Shown: positions 25,849-34,286, numbered from the stretch's first letter. The stretch: 50,939 nucleotides of DNA from an uncultured Campylobacter sp. (GCF_938017775.1 NZ_CALIIU010000075.1:1-50939), one strand, 5' to 3'. The notes: generated from the sequence alone by a model not told the origin. Numbers and translations: made by a program.

Positions 25849-26625
25849 ATGCCAAAATATAAAATTTACGCGATTTTAGCGCTGCTTATTATGACGGTCG
25901 CTTTTACCATCCCTACGCTCGGATTTTTCAAAGTCCAAGGCAAAATCGTATCGGGGCAGGTTAGCAGCGTCTCGCAGCTGCCCGCATACTCCGCACCGAT
26001 ATGGAATTTTTATACGAAAGCATCGTATAAAAATCACTTAATTCCTAGTGATGTTAAAAACGATCTAGGCGCGATGCTGGAGCATAAATTTGAAGTGGGA
26101 GTTCCTAGCATACCGGTGTGGAAAATTTCACTTGAAGCGCCGAACTATCCAAAAGAGGCCTTCCCTGATGGAATTCCGCTCTACGTCCACGTTGACGGCT
26201 TTAGCGGCGATGTCGGCGAGATGAATACCCTAAACCACTATATCGGCATGTATCCCGTCTGGCGCGGCGGCACGCTCGAGCACTCTCTATCGCCGTATTA
26301 TCTCATAATCGCTACGATCGGTATGCTTGCGTTTTTGTACTATGACGGCAAGGGGCAGACTCTGCTTATGATCCTGCCGATCATTGCGCCGCTTATCTTC
26401 ATCGGCTGCTACGTGGGTTGGCTGTATTGGTTCGGGCATAACCTGCAAGACTGGGGCGCGTTTAAAATAAAGCCTTTTATGCCTACAGCATTTGGCGACG
26501 GCAGCGTAGCGCATTTTACTACCCATTCATATCCCGCTCTTGGCTTTTGGCTGATGCTGGCCCTGTCGCTGCTATCGGCGTTAGCTCTACTATCTAAGAA
26601 AAAATTCCTACGAGAGCATAGATGA
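25849..26625 (+). CDS. nosB: NosB-like membrane protein of the nos operon
   Basis: The protein has 258 residues, an N-terminal membrane segment (about 6-24), a periplasmic domain of about 115 residues containing DVGEMNTLNHYIGM, and three further hydrophobic helices (about 148-165, 170-190 and 230-250). Position directly after nosZ and the helix pattern match NosB of Wolinella and other epsilonproteobacterial nos clusters. NosB is required for growth on N2O in Wolinella as I recall, but its mechanism is unknown. GGAGATGAA precedes the ATG. It overlaps nosD by 4 bp (ATGA), so translation is coupled. No metal-binding cysteine motif is visible. Confidence 0.85.
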   Translation: MPKYKIYAILALLIMTVAFTIPTLGFFKVQGKIVSGQVSSVSQLPAYSAPIWNFYTKASYKNHLIPSDVKNDLGAMLEHKFEVGVPSIPVWKISLEAPNYPKEAFPDGIPLYVHVDGFSGDVGEMNTLNHYIGMYPVWRGGTLEHSLSPYYLIIATIGMLAFLYYDGKGQTLLMILPIIAPLIFIGCYVGWLYWFGHNLQDWGAFKIKPFMPTAFGDGSVAHFTTHSYPALGFWLMLALSLLSALALLSKKKFLREHR

Positions 26626-27827
26626 GGCTTTTGCTTCTAGCATTCTCGCTCGCGCTAAGCTTAGGCGCTGGCGAGCTTCAAGACGCGATCGATAGCGCAA
26701 AAGCGGGCGATATTATCGAACTAGCCGCAGGCGAGTACCACGGCAATATTTTAATCGATAAACCCCTTACTATCGACGGACTAGACCGCTCTGCCGTGAT
26801 CATAGGCGATCGCAACGGAACGGTGATCCGCGTCCGCTCTCCGCATGTTACAATCAAGAATTTAACAATTCAAAACGGAGGCTTCGAGCATCTTAGCGAG
26901 GATGCAGGGATCAACGTAAGCGACGTAAACAGCGTAATCATAAAAAATAATCTCATCAAAGACGTGCTCTACGGCGTCGTGCTAAGCAAGGCAAACGACG
27001 TAACGATCGAGGGCAACGAAATTTCAAGCAATACCTACCGCACGAGTTTTAAAGGCGATGGCATCAAGCTTTGGTACTCCAATGCCAATAAAATTTTAAA
27101 TAACGACGTCCACAACGTCCGCGACACCGTTTTTTACTTCTCAAACGGAAATCTCGTCGCAGGCAATAAAGGCCATAGCTGTCGCTATTCTCTGCACTTT
27201 ATGAACTCCGGGCATAACGTCGTGGAGGATAACTACTACGACGGCAATAGCGTGGGATTATTTTTTATGTTTTCAAGCGACAATATCGCCAGACGTAACG
27301 TCGTGCGCAACGCAGACGGCGCTTATGGCGTAGGCATCGGTATGAAGGATAGCTCAAATTTCAGGGTTACGGATAATAAAGTCGTTTACAACGCCCGCGG
27401 ATTTTATCTGGATCAATCCCCCTACCAGCCGGGCTCGCTTAACGTTTTTGAAAACAACGATATCGAATACAACAGCATCGGCGTGCAATTCCATGCCACG
27501 CAGCTAAAAAGCGTATTTAAAAACAATAAATTTAAAGGCAATATGGAGATTGTGCTAAACGATACGCCCCAATCCAAGCTCTTGCAAAACGAATGGAGTG
27601 GCAACTACTTCGACGATTACGACGGATTTGACCGCGACGGCGACGGCTACGGCGACGTTAGCTACAGCTCATACGCCTACGCGGATAGGCTTTGGGCGTA
27701 TAAACCTAATGTGCGGTTTTTTTACGGCTCCAGCGGGATCGCGCTTTTAAATTTCATCTCCAAGCTAGCTCCGTTTTCAGAGCCTGAGCTACTGCTAAAA
27801 GATCCAAAACCTAGGATGAAGCAATGA
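26622..27827 (+). CDS. nosD: NosD, periplasmic beta-helix copper-site maturation protein
   Basis: The 401-residue precursor has a short Sec signal peptide (1-17). Its body is made of right-handed beta-helix rungs with repeated V-T-I-K-N-L-T-I-Q-N, V-I-I-K-N-N-L-I, V-T-I-E-G-N-E-I and N-N-D-V-H-N-V-like turns (CASH/NosD domain). It also contains D-G-I-K-L-W-Y-S, a conserved NosD stretch. NosD works with the ABC transporter NosFY to supply sulphur and assemble the CuZ site of NosZ in the periplasm. Length is normal. The start and stop each overlap a neighbour by 4 bp (nosB, nosG), showing tight operon packing. Confidence 0.95.
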   Translation: MRLLLLAFSLALSLGAGELQDAIDSAKAGDIIELAAGEYHGNILIDKPLTIDGLDRSAVIIGDRNGTVIRVRSPHVTIKNLTIQNGGFEHLSEDAGINVSDVNSVIIKNNLIKDVLYGVVLSKANDVTIEGNEISSNTYRTSFKGDGIKLWYSNANKILNNDVHNVRDTVFYFSNGNLVAGNKGHSCRYSLHFMNSGHNVVEDNYYDGNSVGLFFMFSSDNIARRNVVRNADGAYGVGIGMKDSSNFRVTDNKVVYNARGFYLDQSPYQPGSLNVFENNDIEYNSIGVQFHATQLKSVFKNNKFKGNMEIVLNDTPQSKLLQNEWSGNYFDDYDGFDRDGDGYGDVSYSSYAYADRLWAYKPNVRFFYGSSGIALLNFISKLAPFSEPELLLKDPKPRMKQ

Positions 27828-28648
27828 TAAAGAATAGACGCGAAGCGATAAAACTACTCGGCGGAGCGCTTGGGACGCTAGGGACAGCGAGCTTATTTGC
27901 GGATGAGAATTCCACAAATTCCGTAAATTTTACGGGCGGCGAAGCGCAGAATTCCGGCGCGTCAAATTCCGTAAATTCTGCGGGGCAAAATTCCGCGCCG
28001 AATTCCATAAAGCAAAATTCCGCAAAAAATTCTAGCGGGGATTCCGCCTCTTTATATCTGCGCCCGCCGGGAGCGCTTGCGGAGCGCGGCTTCCGCAGTA
28101 GCTGTATCAAGTGCGGCCAATGCGTGCAGGTCTGCCCCTATCACAGCATCTATCTGCTCGATATTACGCATCTTTTTGACATCGGCACGCCCGTCATCGA
28201 CGCCAAAGAGCGAGGCTGCTATCTTTGCGGCGCGCTTCCTTGCGTGCTTGCCTGTCCAAGCGGCGCGCTCAGCCACGAAACGAACGAGCCTAAAAAGGTC
28301 AAAATGGGTATCGCCGTGATTGAAAATTTAGACGCCTGTTTGGCGTATCGCGGGCAGACTTTAAAGTCTAGCGATCTGCGCCTAAAGCCCGCCAAGACCG
28401 AGCAGGAGCGCGAGCTAAACTCCGCGCTGGCAGCCAAAGAGGGCAAGCCCTGCGATCTATGCGCGTCGCTGTGCCCTTACCCGCAGCCGCTCGATGCCAT
28501 CGCGATGATAGAAGCAGGCAAGCATTTCGTCCCGCAGATCCGCAGCGCTTGCGTCGGCTGCGGTGCGTGCGCCGAGCTCTGCCCGGCGCGTATCATCGAG
28601 ATAATCCCGCGGGCGGATTACAAATCAATCTATGAAGGGAAACAATGA
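27824..28648 (+). CDS. nosG: NosG, NapG-like polyferredoxin
   Basis: The protein has 274 residues with four [4Fe-4S] motifs: CIKCGQCVQVCPY, CYLCGALPCVLACP, CDLCASLCPYP and CVGCGACAELCPA. NosG with NosH is thought to pass menaquinol electrons to the periplasmic NosC cytochromes and NosZ, as NapG/NapH do in nitrate reduction. The N-terminus NRREAIKLLGG is a Tat-type twin-arginine signal. Between the signal and the first cluster (residues about 27-75) is a linker of repeated Asn-Ser/Gly/Ala units with no counterpart in NapG. It is encoded by recurrent AAATTCCG words. ATGA overlaps at both ends tie it to nosD and nosC1. Confidence 0.93.
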   Translation: MIKNRREAIKLLGGALGTLGTASLFADENSTNSVNFTGGEAQNSGASNSVNSAGQNSAPNSIKQNSAKNSSGDSASLYLRPPGALAERGFRSSCIKCGQCVQVCPYHSIYLLDITHLFDIGTPVIDAKERGCYLCGALPCVLACPSGALSHETNEPKKVKMGIAVIENLDACLAYRGQTLKSSDLRLKPAKTEQERELNSALAAKEGKPCDLCASLCPYPQPLDAIAMIEAGKHFVPQIRSACVGCGACAELCPARIIEIIPRADYKSIYEGKQ

Positions 28649-29262
28649 AAAACTCCATTAAATTCTACCTCTGCTCGCTAGCTGCGGCACTTTTGCTATG
28701 CGGCTGCGGAGATGACGGCGATTCAGGCTCCGCCGCGGCAAGCTCCGCGGGGCAAAATTCTGTCTCGCAAAATTCTGTAAGTTCAAATTCTACGCCGCAG
28801 AGCGTGGAACAAAATCATACTGCCAAGCCTCGCATAAGCGTCAAAAGCGGCGAAGCGCCCAAGAAGGACGATAAGTTCGTAAGCTACGATTTTTACGGTG
28901 AGCGAAAGGTAAATTTTAACCTAAACGGCGATGTGAACGAAACGACCAAAAATATCGTGGCATATTCGAGCATCAAAAACCAATACGAAAAGCTAAATTT
29001 CGATCTGATGAAAAAACGGCTCGGACATGATTTCATTTTGCGCTGTTCGGCGTGCCACGACGACTACGCCAACGGCATCATAGGCCCATCGCTTCTAGAT
29101 AAAACCGACGCGCAGATCGTGGATATGATTAAAAAGTATAAATTCAAAGAAAAGCCTAACCCTCTTATGGTGCAGCTCGTAAACGGCATGAGCGAGCAGC
29201 AGATAGAGACGATGGCGAAAGAAATTTACGAGTTCAACAAACAATTTAAGGAGCAGAAATGA
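28645..29262 (+). CDS. nosC1: NosC1, lipoprotein monohaem cytochrome c
   Basis: The 205-residue precursor begins with a lipoprotein signal and lipobox L-L-C-G-C (lipid-modified cysteine about residue 21). An Asn-Ser/Gln-rich linker (about 28-55) follows. A single haem motif CSACHD lies in the second half, with a downstream methionine (N-P-L-M-V-Q-L-V-N-G-M) as candidate axial ligand. It would sit on the periplasmic face of the inner membrane and carry electrons towards NosZ, as proposed for NosC1 of Wolinella. The linker is unusual but consistent with a tethered carrier. It overlaps nosG and nosC2 by 4 bp each. Confidence 0.9.
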   Translation: MKNSIKFYLCSLAAALLLCGCGDDGDSGSAAASSAGQNSVSQNSVSSNSTPQSVEQNHTAKPRISVKSGEAPKKDDKFVSYDFYGERKVNFNLNGDVNETTKNIVAYSSIKNQYEKLNFDLMKKRLGHDFILRCSACHDDYANGIIGPSLLDKTDAQIVDMIKKYKFKEKPNPLMVQLVNGMSEQQIETMAKEIYEFNKQFKEQK

Positions 29263-29705
29263 AACCGGGCAAAATTTTAGTTTTGATTCTAGGCGTCGCG
29301 CTGATCGCGCTGATGATCTTTATGGCTAGTTCGGACGATTCTAGCGCGCCGCAGCAAGAAGTCAAGCCGCAGGTGCAAGCAAAGCCTGCGCCGCAGAGCA
29401 AAAGCGTCGATCTCATCGACGATAAGGATGTAAAAAATATTAAAATTTTGCAGCAGAGCGTCAAAGAGCGCGATTTTAAGGTTAGTAGCTCCTATCTGGT
29501 AAGCTGCGCGCCCTGCCATGGCGATGACGGACGCGGCAAGATCGCTCCGCCGATCGGCGGCAAGAGCAAGGATCAAATTTTAGCAAGCCTCAAAGATTAT
29601 AAAGCGGGCAAGATCAAAAACAGCCTGATGAGCGGACTGCTAACCAACGTAAGCGACGAGAGCCTAGATAAGCTCGCGGATGAAATTTCAAAATTTAAAG
29701 AGTAA
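29259..29705 (+). CDS. nosC2: NosC2, membrane-anchored monohaem cytochrome c
   Basis: The protein has 148 residues with an N-terminal hydrophobic segment (5-22) that is either an uncleaved anchor or a signal peptide. A Gln/Pro/Ala/Lys-rich linker of about 20 residues follows, then a cytochrome c domain with CAPCHGDDGRGKIAPPIGG and a distal methionine in S-L-M-S-G-L-L. It is the second small cytochrome of the nos electron-transfer chain. Its linker lacks the Asn-Ser repeats seen in nosC1. The ATGA overlap with nosC1 indicates coupled translation; nosH starts 3 bp after its stop. Confidence 0.9.
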   Translation: MKPGKILVLILGVALIALMIFMASSDDSSAPQQEVKPQVQAKPAPQSKSVDLIDDKDVKNIKILQQSVKERDFKVSSSYLVSCAPCHGDDGRGKIAPPIGGKSKDQILASLKDYKAGKIKNSLMSGLLTNVSDESLDKLADEISKFKE

Positions 29706-29708
29706 GTC

Positions 29709-30611
29709 TTGGATAAATATAATTCGCGATGCACGATCAAAAATACGAGCTTTTTCTCGACCTTTGCGCTTAAAAATAAAAGCGGCAAATGGCGTCCCAG
29801 CATTCGGGCTCTGCGCTACGCCACGGTATTTTTGGTGCATCTGCTTTTCGTGCTTTCCTTTCGCGCCGATATTCAAATTTTAGAAGGCGACATCAGCGGC
29901 TCGCGGATACTTGGCTTTCACCTAGCAGATCCCTTTGCCACCCTTGAGGTGATCGCCGCGCACAAGGATCTGCCGATAAATTTGCTTATCGGCTCGGGCA
30001 CTATTTTGCTGTTTTATTTCATCGCGGGCGGCAAGGCGTTTTGCTCGTGGATCTGTCCTTACGGAGCGCTTAGCGAGATCGGCGAAAAGCTGCATAATAC
30101 GCTAATCGCTAAGCGCGTCATCAAGGAGCGCGCCCTGCCTCGCGGTATGCGATATGCGATCTGGGCGGTGTTTTTGCTGCTAAGCGCGATTACAGACCTG
30201 CTCGTTTTTGAAATTTTTAACGTAGTTGGAATTTTATCGCGCCTCATCATCTACGGCTTTTCGCTGGCGGGGCTTTGGATAGTTTTTGTGTTTTTGCTCG
30301 AAGTATTTTTTAGCAGGCGGATGTGGTGCACGCACCTATGCCCGCTAGGCAGTACCTATTCGCTTGCGGCGAAAGCTAGCCTTAGCAAGATTACTTGGGA
30401 TAAAAGCAGGTGCGATCACTGCGGCGTTTGCCAAGACGTCTGCTTCGTCTCGCACGTACTGGACATCACCAAAAAAAAGGCATCCGAAAACCTAGGCGAT
30501 AAGAGCAAATTTATGCTAAAAGGGATCGACTGCACGCTGTGCGGACGCTGTATCGACGTGTGTCACCAAGACGCACTGGGTATCGGTAATAAGCTAAAAG
30601 ATATGGTCTAA
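29709..30611 (+). CDS. nosH: NosH, NapH-like membrane ferredoxin (quinol oxidase module)
   Basis: The 300-residue protein has about five hydrophobic helices in residues 38-205, two cytoplasmic CxxxCP motifs (CSWICPYG and CTHLCPLG), and at the C-terminus two [4Fe-4S] motifs (CDHCGVCQDVC and CTLCGRCIDVC). NapH/NosH proteins are believed to oxidise menaquinol and hand electrons to the partner NapG/NosG. The start is TTG three bases after the nosC2 stop, with AAAGAG upstream; there is no better ATG before the first helix. Eight bases separate it from nosF. Confidence 0.93.
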   Translation: MDKYNSRCTIKNTSFFSTFALKNKSGKWRPSIRALRYATVFLVHLLFVLSFRADIQILEGDISGSRILGFHLADPFATLEVIAAHKDLPINLLIGSGTILLFYFIAGGKAFCSWICPYGALSEIGEKLHNTLIAKRVIKERALPRGMRYAIWAVFLLLSAITDLLVFEIFNVVGILSRLIIYGFSLAGLWIVFVFLLEVFFSRRMWCTHLCPLGSTYSLAAKASLSKITWDKSRCDHCGVCQDVCFVSHVLDITKKKASENLGDKSKFMLKGIDCTLCGRCIDVCHQDALGIGNKLKDMV

Positions 30612-30619
30612 GGAAGTCT

Positions 30620-31258
30620 ATGATAGAGATTAAAAACGTAAGCAAGAAATTCGCAGATCAATTCGTTTTAAAAGATATCAATCTAAATATCGCGGACGGC
30701 GAGCAGGTGCTTTTCGTCGGGCAAAACGGCGCGGGCAAAAGCTCGCTGATGCGGACGATTTTGGGCGAATACATACCCACAAGCGGCAGCGTAGCTATCG
30801 ACGGATTTGATTCGTTTAAGCAGCGTAGCCGCGCGCTACGCGGTATCAGCTTCGTGCCGCAAACCCCGCCGCCGCTTAAGCTGAGCCTAAATGAGCTCAT
30901 CTACTTCGCCGAGCGCACGGCGGACGCAAGCAGAGCGGATATAGTAAAATTTTGCGACGAAATGGAGCTTGATCTGAGTTCAAATTTAAACAAACCCTTT
31001 CATAAGCTATCCGGCGGTATGAAGCAGAAATTTTTAATCGCGCTAGCCTTCGGCAGAGCCAGCAAGGCGATGATTTTCGACGAGCCGACTGCCAATCTCG
31101 ATCCGAGCGCGCGCGAGCATTTTAAGACGCTTTTGCACAACCACGCAAAAGATAAGAGCTTGATCTTTATCTCGCATAGGCTCGAGGAAGTGGGAGGACT
31201 GGTAAAAAGAATGATTTCAATGGATCTAGGGAGGATCGTAGATGACAAAAATGTTTAA
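30620..31258 (+). CDS. nosF: NosF, ATPase of the copper-site assembly ABC transporter
   Basis: The 212-residue ATP-binding subunit has Walker A GQNGAGKSS, the Q-loop FVPQTPPP, signature LSGGMKQK, Walker B A-M-I-F-D-E-P and the switch histidine in F-I-S-H-R. NosF pairs with NosY to energise NosD-dependent assembly of CuZ. It is slightly short compared with the usual 300 residues of denitrifier NosF, but that is common for the epsilonproteobacterial form. The end overlaps the following nosL by 17 bp. Its permease partner nosY is 1.35 kb away, beyond nosL and a long non-coding gap, instead of adjacent. Confidence 0.92.
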   Translation: MIEIKNVSKKFADQFVLKDINLNIADGEQVLFVGQNGAGKSSLMRTILGEYIPTSGSVAIDGFDSFKQRSRALRGISFVPQTPPPLKLSLNELIYFAERTADASRADIVKFCDEMELDLSSNLNKPFHKLSGGMKQKFLIALAFGRASKAMIFDEPTANLDPSAREHFKTLLHNHAKDKSLIFISHRLEEVGGLVKRMISMDLGRIVDDKNV

Positions 31259-31838
31259 AATTATGCTTTGTGCGCTTGCGGCGCTTACGTTTTTAGGCTG
31301 CGGCGACGAGAAAGACTACGGCAACGTCCACTACGACAGAGACGTATGCGAGCACTGCCAGATGGCGATCAGCGACAACCGCTTCAGCGTCGATGTGCGC
31401 GTGGACGGTAAAAACCACTACTTTGACGACATCGGCTGCTTGGTGGATTTTATGGTTACCAACGACAAACTAAACTGGCTGAAGGACGCCAAAATTTACA
31501 TCAATGACGCTAGCGGCAACGGCGAGTTTATCGACGCACGCACGGCGCATTTTTACAAGGGCTTTAAAACCCCTATGTCGTTCGGCTGGGGCGCGTTTAA
31601 AAACAAGCAAGAGGGCAAGCAAGACTTCAGCTTCGATCAAGTAGTCGCGGCGCTTAAAGCAGGCGGCGGCTCGCACGGCATGGGAATGGGCGATATGGGG
31701 CATACTCACGGCTCAGATCATGGCATGAGCGGCGATGCGGGCAGCACGGCTCACTCTCAAGGCGCGCCGCACGATATGGGGCAGATGCACGAAAGTAACG
31801 GCACGGCGCACGATATGCCTTCAGGGCACTCGCATTAA
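31242..31838 (+). CDS. nosL: NosL copper chaperone lipoprotein with His/Met-rich tail
   Basis: The 198-residue precursor has a lipoprotein signal (lipobox F-L-G-C-G) and the copper-binding C-E-H-C-Q-M motif of NosL, followed by FDDIGCLVDFM and the Y-K-G-F-K-T-P-M-S-F-G-W-G-A-F stretch. NosL brings Cu(I) to apo-NosZ in the outer periplasm. After about residue 142 a 57-residue tail of H-G-M-G-M-G-D-M-G-H-T-H type carries about ten histidines and seven methionines, which could add copper-binding capacity. Its ATG lies inside the nosF end, with AGGGAGGAT upstream. It is the last gene before a 768-bp interruption of the operon. Confidence 0.93.
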   Translation: MTKMFKIMLCALAALTFLGCGDEKDYGNVHYDRDVCEHCQMAISDNRFSVDVRVDGKNHYFDDIGCLVDFMVTNDKLNWLKDAKIYINDASGNGEFIDARTAHFYKGFKTPMSFGWGAFKNKQEGKQDFSFDQVVAALKAGGGSHGMGMGDMGHTHGSDHGMSGDAGSTAHSQGAPHDMGQMHESNGTAHDMPSGHSH

Positions 31839-31964
31839 GGACGTTTTGGCTAAAGCGAAATTTTGAGCAGCCCTATGTTTTGCGCTAAATTTAAAGCGTG
31901 AAATTTCAGCGTACCGCCCGTGCCGATATAGATGAGATAAAATTTTACTTTGCAGCGTCGTGAA

Positions 31965-32062
31965 TGACGGATAATAGGCGACACTGAACGACGCGATGTT
32001 TAAGCGCATGCGAGCCGGAGCCGTAAATTTAAAATTTATGCGCGAGTCGCGGTCGCAGGCGG
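31965..32062. repeat. Direct repeat, copy 1
   Basis: This segment aligns with 32344-32442 over about 98 bp. Shared blocks are GACGGATA, GACGCG(A/C)TGTTT, GCCGTAAATTTAAAATTTATGCGC (core at 32021-32043, itself partly palindromic) and GTCGCAGGCGG. Differences are mostly single substitutions and a two-base gap. Confidence 0.75.
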
Positions 32063-32343
32063 GCGCGAGGCAGAGATGGGTTTAGAAAACGGCTACGAAA
32101 TTTTATCTCACGGTGCGATTAAATTTAACGCGTGGCGCAAAATTCGCTTTGCCGAATTAAAATTTACGCAAGCACGCTAATTGAAAAGTTCGCCGTAAAT
32201 TTAAAATTTAACCGGCGCAGAATTCGCCGCTTTGGGATTTTTAGAATTTTAAAATTTTATGCCACGGGATACGCCAGGCTTTGAAATTTTATAAAGCTGA
32301 AATTTAAGCGATCCACCAGACGGCTAAATTTTAAAACTACGGC

Positions 32344-32442
32344 GGATTACGGATAGCGGGCGGCAAGCGACGCGCTGTTTGAGTACGCCGCAAGTCCGGG
32401 CCGTAAATTTAAAATTTATGCGCAATCCGCAGTCGCAGGCGG
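32344..32442. repeat. Direct repeat, copy 2
   Basis: Second copy of the unit at 31965-32062, with the same order of blocks and the core at 32401-32423 identical to copy 1. The copies are about 380 bp apart. It could be a REP-like element, a duplicated leader, or the remains of a duplicated gene fragment. Confidence 0.75.
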
Positions 32443-32606
32443 CGGATAAAATTTCGCCGCCTGTTTTTAAACGCTAGACGGGCAAAATTTAAGGCCGCGA
32501 AATCCGCGCCGCAAAACGAGGCTAAAATTTAAAGACGGGCGGCGTATTTAAGCCGCGCGAGAAATCTTAATTTAAAAGCGCACCGAGGCGCAATAAAGGA
32601 ATATGA

Positions 32607-33434
32607 ATGAAAAATTTACTCACCATCGCCGCTTTGGATATCAAAGAGTCCTTCCGCTCGCGCTGGTTTTTGCTCTATCTGCTGATCTTTAGCGGGCTCG
32701 TGGCGGCGTTTTTCATCACGGGGGTGACCGATTCGCGCGTGCTCGGTTTCAGCGGGCTTTCGCGACTGCTGCTGCTGTTTATTCAGATCTGCATCATCAT
32801 CCTGCCCGTCTTCGTGCTCGTAACCACCAGCAAGGCGATCCTAGCCGATCGCGACCTAAACATCCTCGAATACCTGCTAAGCTTTCCGATCTCGCAGGCG
32901 CAGTATTACTACGGTAAGGCGCTAGGAAGGCTGTTTGGAGTGTTCGTGCCGATATTTTTGTCGCTGCTGCTTGCGATCGTTTGGGGCGCGATCAAAGGCA
33001 CGGGCATTCCGTGGGCGATCTGCCTGCTTTATGCGGGGCTGCTTTTTAGCTTATGCGCGGCGTTTTTAGGGATCGCTTTTTTGATCTGCGCCGTTTCAAA
33101 AAGCCAAGAGATGGGGCTTGGGCTCGCGTTTTTCGTCTGGCTTTTCTGCCTTGCGTTTTTAGATCTCGTGCTGATCGGACTGCTCGCAAAAACGGGCGTG
33201 AACGAAAATCTGATCTTTGCGATCGCTCTGGCAAACCCGATGGAGGACTTCCGCATCGCCGCTATCAGCCTATTTGATCCCGATCTTGCGGTCATCGGCA
33301 CGACGGCGTATTTTATCCTAGATCACTTCGGGCGCGGGCTTTTCATCGCCTTTTCGCTGCTCTATCCGATCGCGCTGGGCGCGGCGAGCCTGATTTTGGG
33401 CTATTTTATCTTTAGATCGAAGGATTTAGCGTGA
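32607..33434 (+). CDS. nosY: NosY, permease of the copper-site assembly ABC transporter
   Basis: The 275-residue ABC-2-type permease has six hydrophobic helices and the NosY hallmark near the N-terminus: E-S-F-R-S-R-W-F-L-L-Y, a coupling-helix region before helix 1. F-P-I-S-Q-A-Q-Y-Y-Y-G-K follows helix 2 and N-P-M-E-D-F-R lies later. With NosF it feeds the periplasmic NosD. AAAGGAATATGA precedes the ATG. Although detached from nosF, it is followed immediately by a second NosL-like gene (GTGA overlap), so it forms a small terminal unit nosY-nosL2. Confidence 0.92.
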   Translation: MKNLLTIAALDIKESFRSRWFLLYLLIFSGLVAAFFITGVTDSRVLGFSGLSRLLLLFIQICIIILPVFVLVTTSKAILADRDLNILEYLLSFPISQAQYYYGKALGRLFGVFVPIFLSLLLAIVWGAIKGTGIPWAICLLYAGLLFSLCAAFLGIAFLICAVSKSQEMGLGLAFFVWLFCLAFLDLVLIGLLAKTGVNENLIFAIALANPMEDFRIAAISLFDPDLAVIGTTAYFILDHFGRGLFIAFSLLYPIALGAASLILGYFIFRSKDLA

Positions 33435-34069
33435 AATTTCCACTCATTTTGGCGGCATTTATAGCGCTTTGCGGTGCAGCTGAGATGCAAAATTCCGCGG
33501 CTCAAAGCTCCGGCTTGGCGCAAAATTTAGGCACGTCAGATAAGACAGGCTCCGATTCGGCGCAGAATTTTAAAAGCGTGCGCGATCTTACGTGGCTTAA
33601 AGACGTAAATCTTACCTGCGCCAAATACGGCATCGATACTAGCGCGCACCCTGAATTTCGCGCCTATGCAAGGCTCAAAGACGGTAGCGCGCTCGCGTTT
33701 GCTTCGCCCAAGGCGATGTTTGCATATTTTTTCGAGGGCGAAAATTTGAGCGGCAATAACGGCGGGGCTTCCGCAGAGGAAAATTTGATGAGCAAAAATC
33801 CCGCTAGCGGCAATTTCGGCGAGTCAAATTCCACGAACGCAAATTTCGGCGGCGCGGAGCTTTACGTCACCGATTACGCAAGCGGCGAAATTTTGCGGGC
33901 GCAGGACGCGTTTTATGTCTTCGGCAGCGTACTGCAAAGCGCCAGAGGCGATGATCTTATCACGTTTGCGAGATTGCGCGACGCGCAAGACTTCATGCGC
34001 GAGAAAAAGGGGCATAAAATTTTGCAGTTTCGCGAAATCTCCGCCAAGCTAATCGATTATCTAAGATGA
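33431..34069 (+). CDS. Second NosL-like periplasmic protein, lacking the CxxCxM site
   Basis: The 212-residue precursor has a signal peptide (1-17), an Asn/Ser/Gln/Gly-rich linker (about 18-50), then a NosL-like domain: A-R-L-K-D-G-S-A-L-A-F-A-S-P-K-A-M-F-A-Y-F, and after a second Asn/Gly/Ser-rich insertion (about 103-137) E-L-Y-V-T-D-Y-A-S-G-E-I, D-A-F-Y-V-F-G-S-V and the R-D-A-Q-D-F-M-R-E-K-K-G-H-K-I-L-Q-F end. The copper-binding cysteines of nosL are missing; only V-N-L-T-C remains at the matching place. It may therefore be a partner or a diverged chaperone for the same pathway. The start is GTG overlapping the nosY stop. Confidence 0.78.
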   Translation: MKFPLILAAFIALCGAAEMQNSAAQSSGLAQNLGTSDKTGSDSAQNFKSVRDLTWLKDVNLTCAKYGIDTSAHPEFRAYARLKDGSALAFASPKAMFAYFFEGENLSGNNGGASAEENLMSKNPASGNFGESNSTNANFGGAELYVTDYASGEILRAQDAFYVFGSVLQSARGDDLITFARLRDAQDFMREKKGHKILQFREISAKLIDYLR

Positions 34070-34286
34070 TCGAGCCGCTTGGCGAAATTTAAACTAAGTT
34101 ATTTAGTATATTTTATTCATAAAAATTTATCTTTTATTTTAGTGCGCTATTAAGGGAATTTAAAGCAATTAAAAAATACAATCACGTTAAATTTTATCTA
34201 TAAGAATTAAATAATGTAGTTTTTTAGTATATTTATTGAGGGCTGCATTCTCGCTTATTTTTAAAATAAATTTTAAGGAGACAACC

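Larger units (their letters stand above)
31839..32606. other. 768-bp non-coding interruption inside the nos operon
   Basis: No gene is visible. The stretch is a patchwork of AAATTTAAAATTT tracts and GC-rich words and carries a pair of about 100-bp direct repeats (listed separately). A third partial copy of the GCCGTAAATTTAAAATTT core lies near 32194. In a compact operon where most genes overlap, such a gap between nosL and nosY is out of place. A transcript must cross it, or nosY has its own promoter; I see no clear -10. Confidence 0.6.

Noticed and set aside
27899..28052. Regularly spaced AATTCC words considered as a CRISPR-like array
   Set aside because: Units are under 12 bases, irregularly spaced, inside a coding frame, and there are no cas genes.
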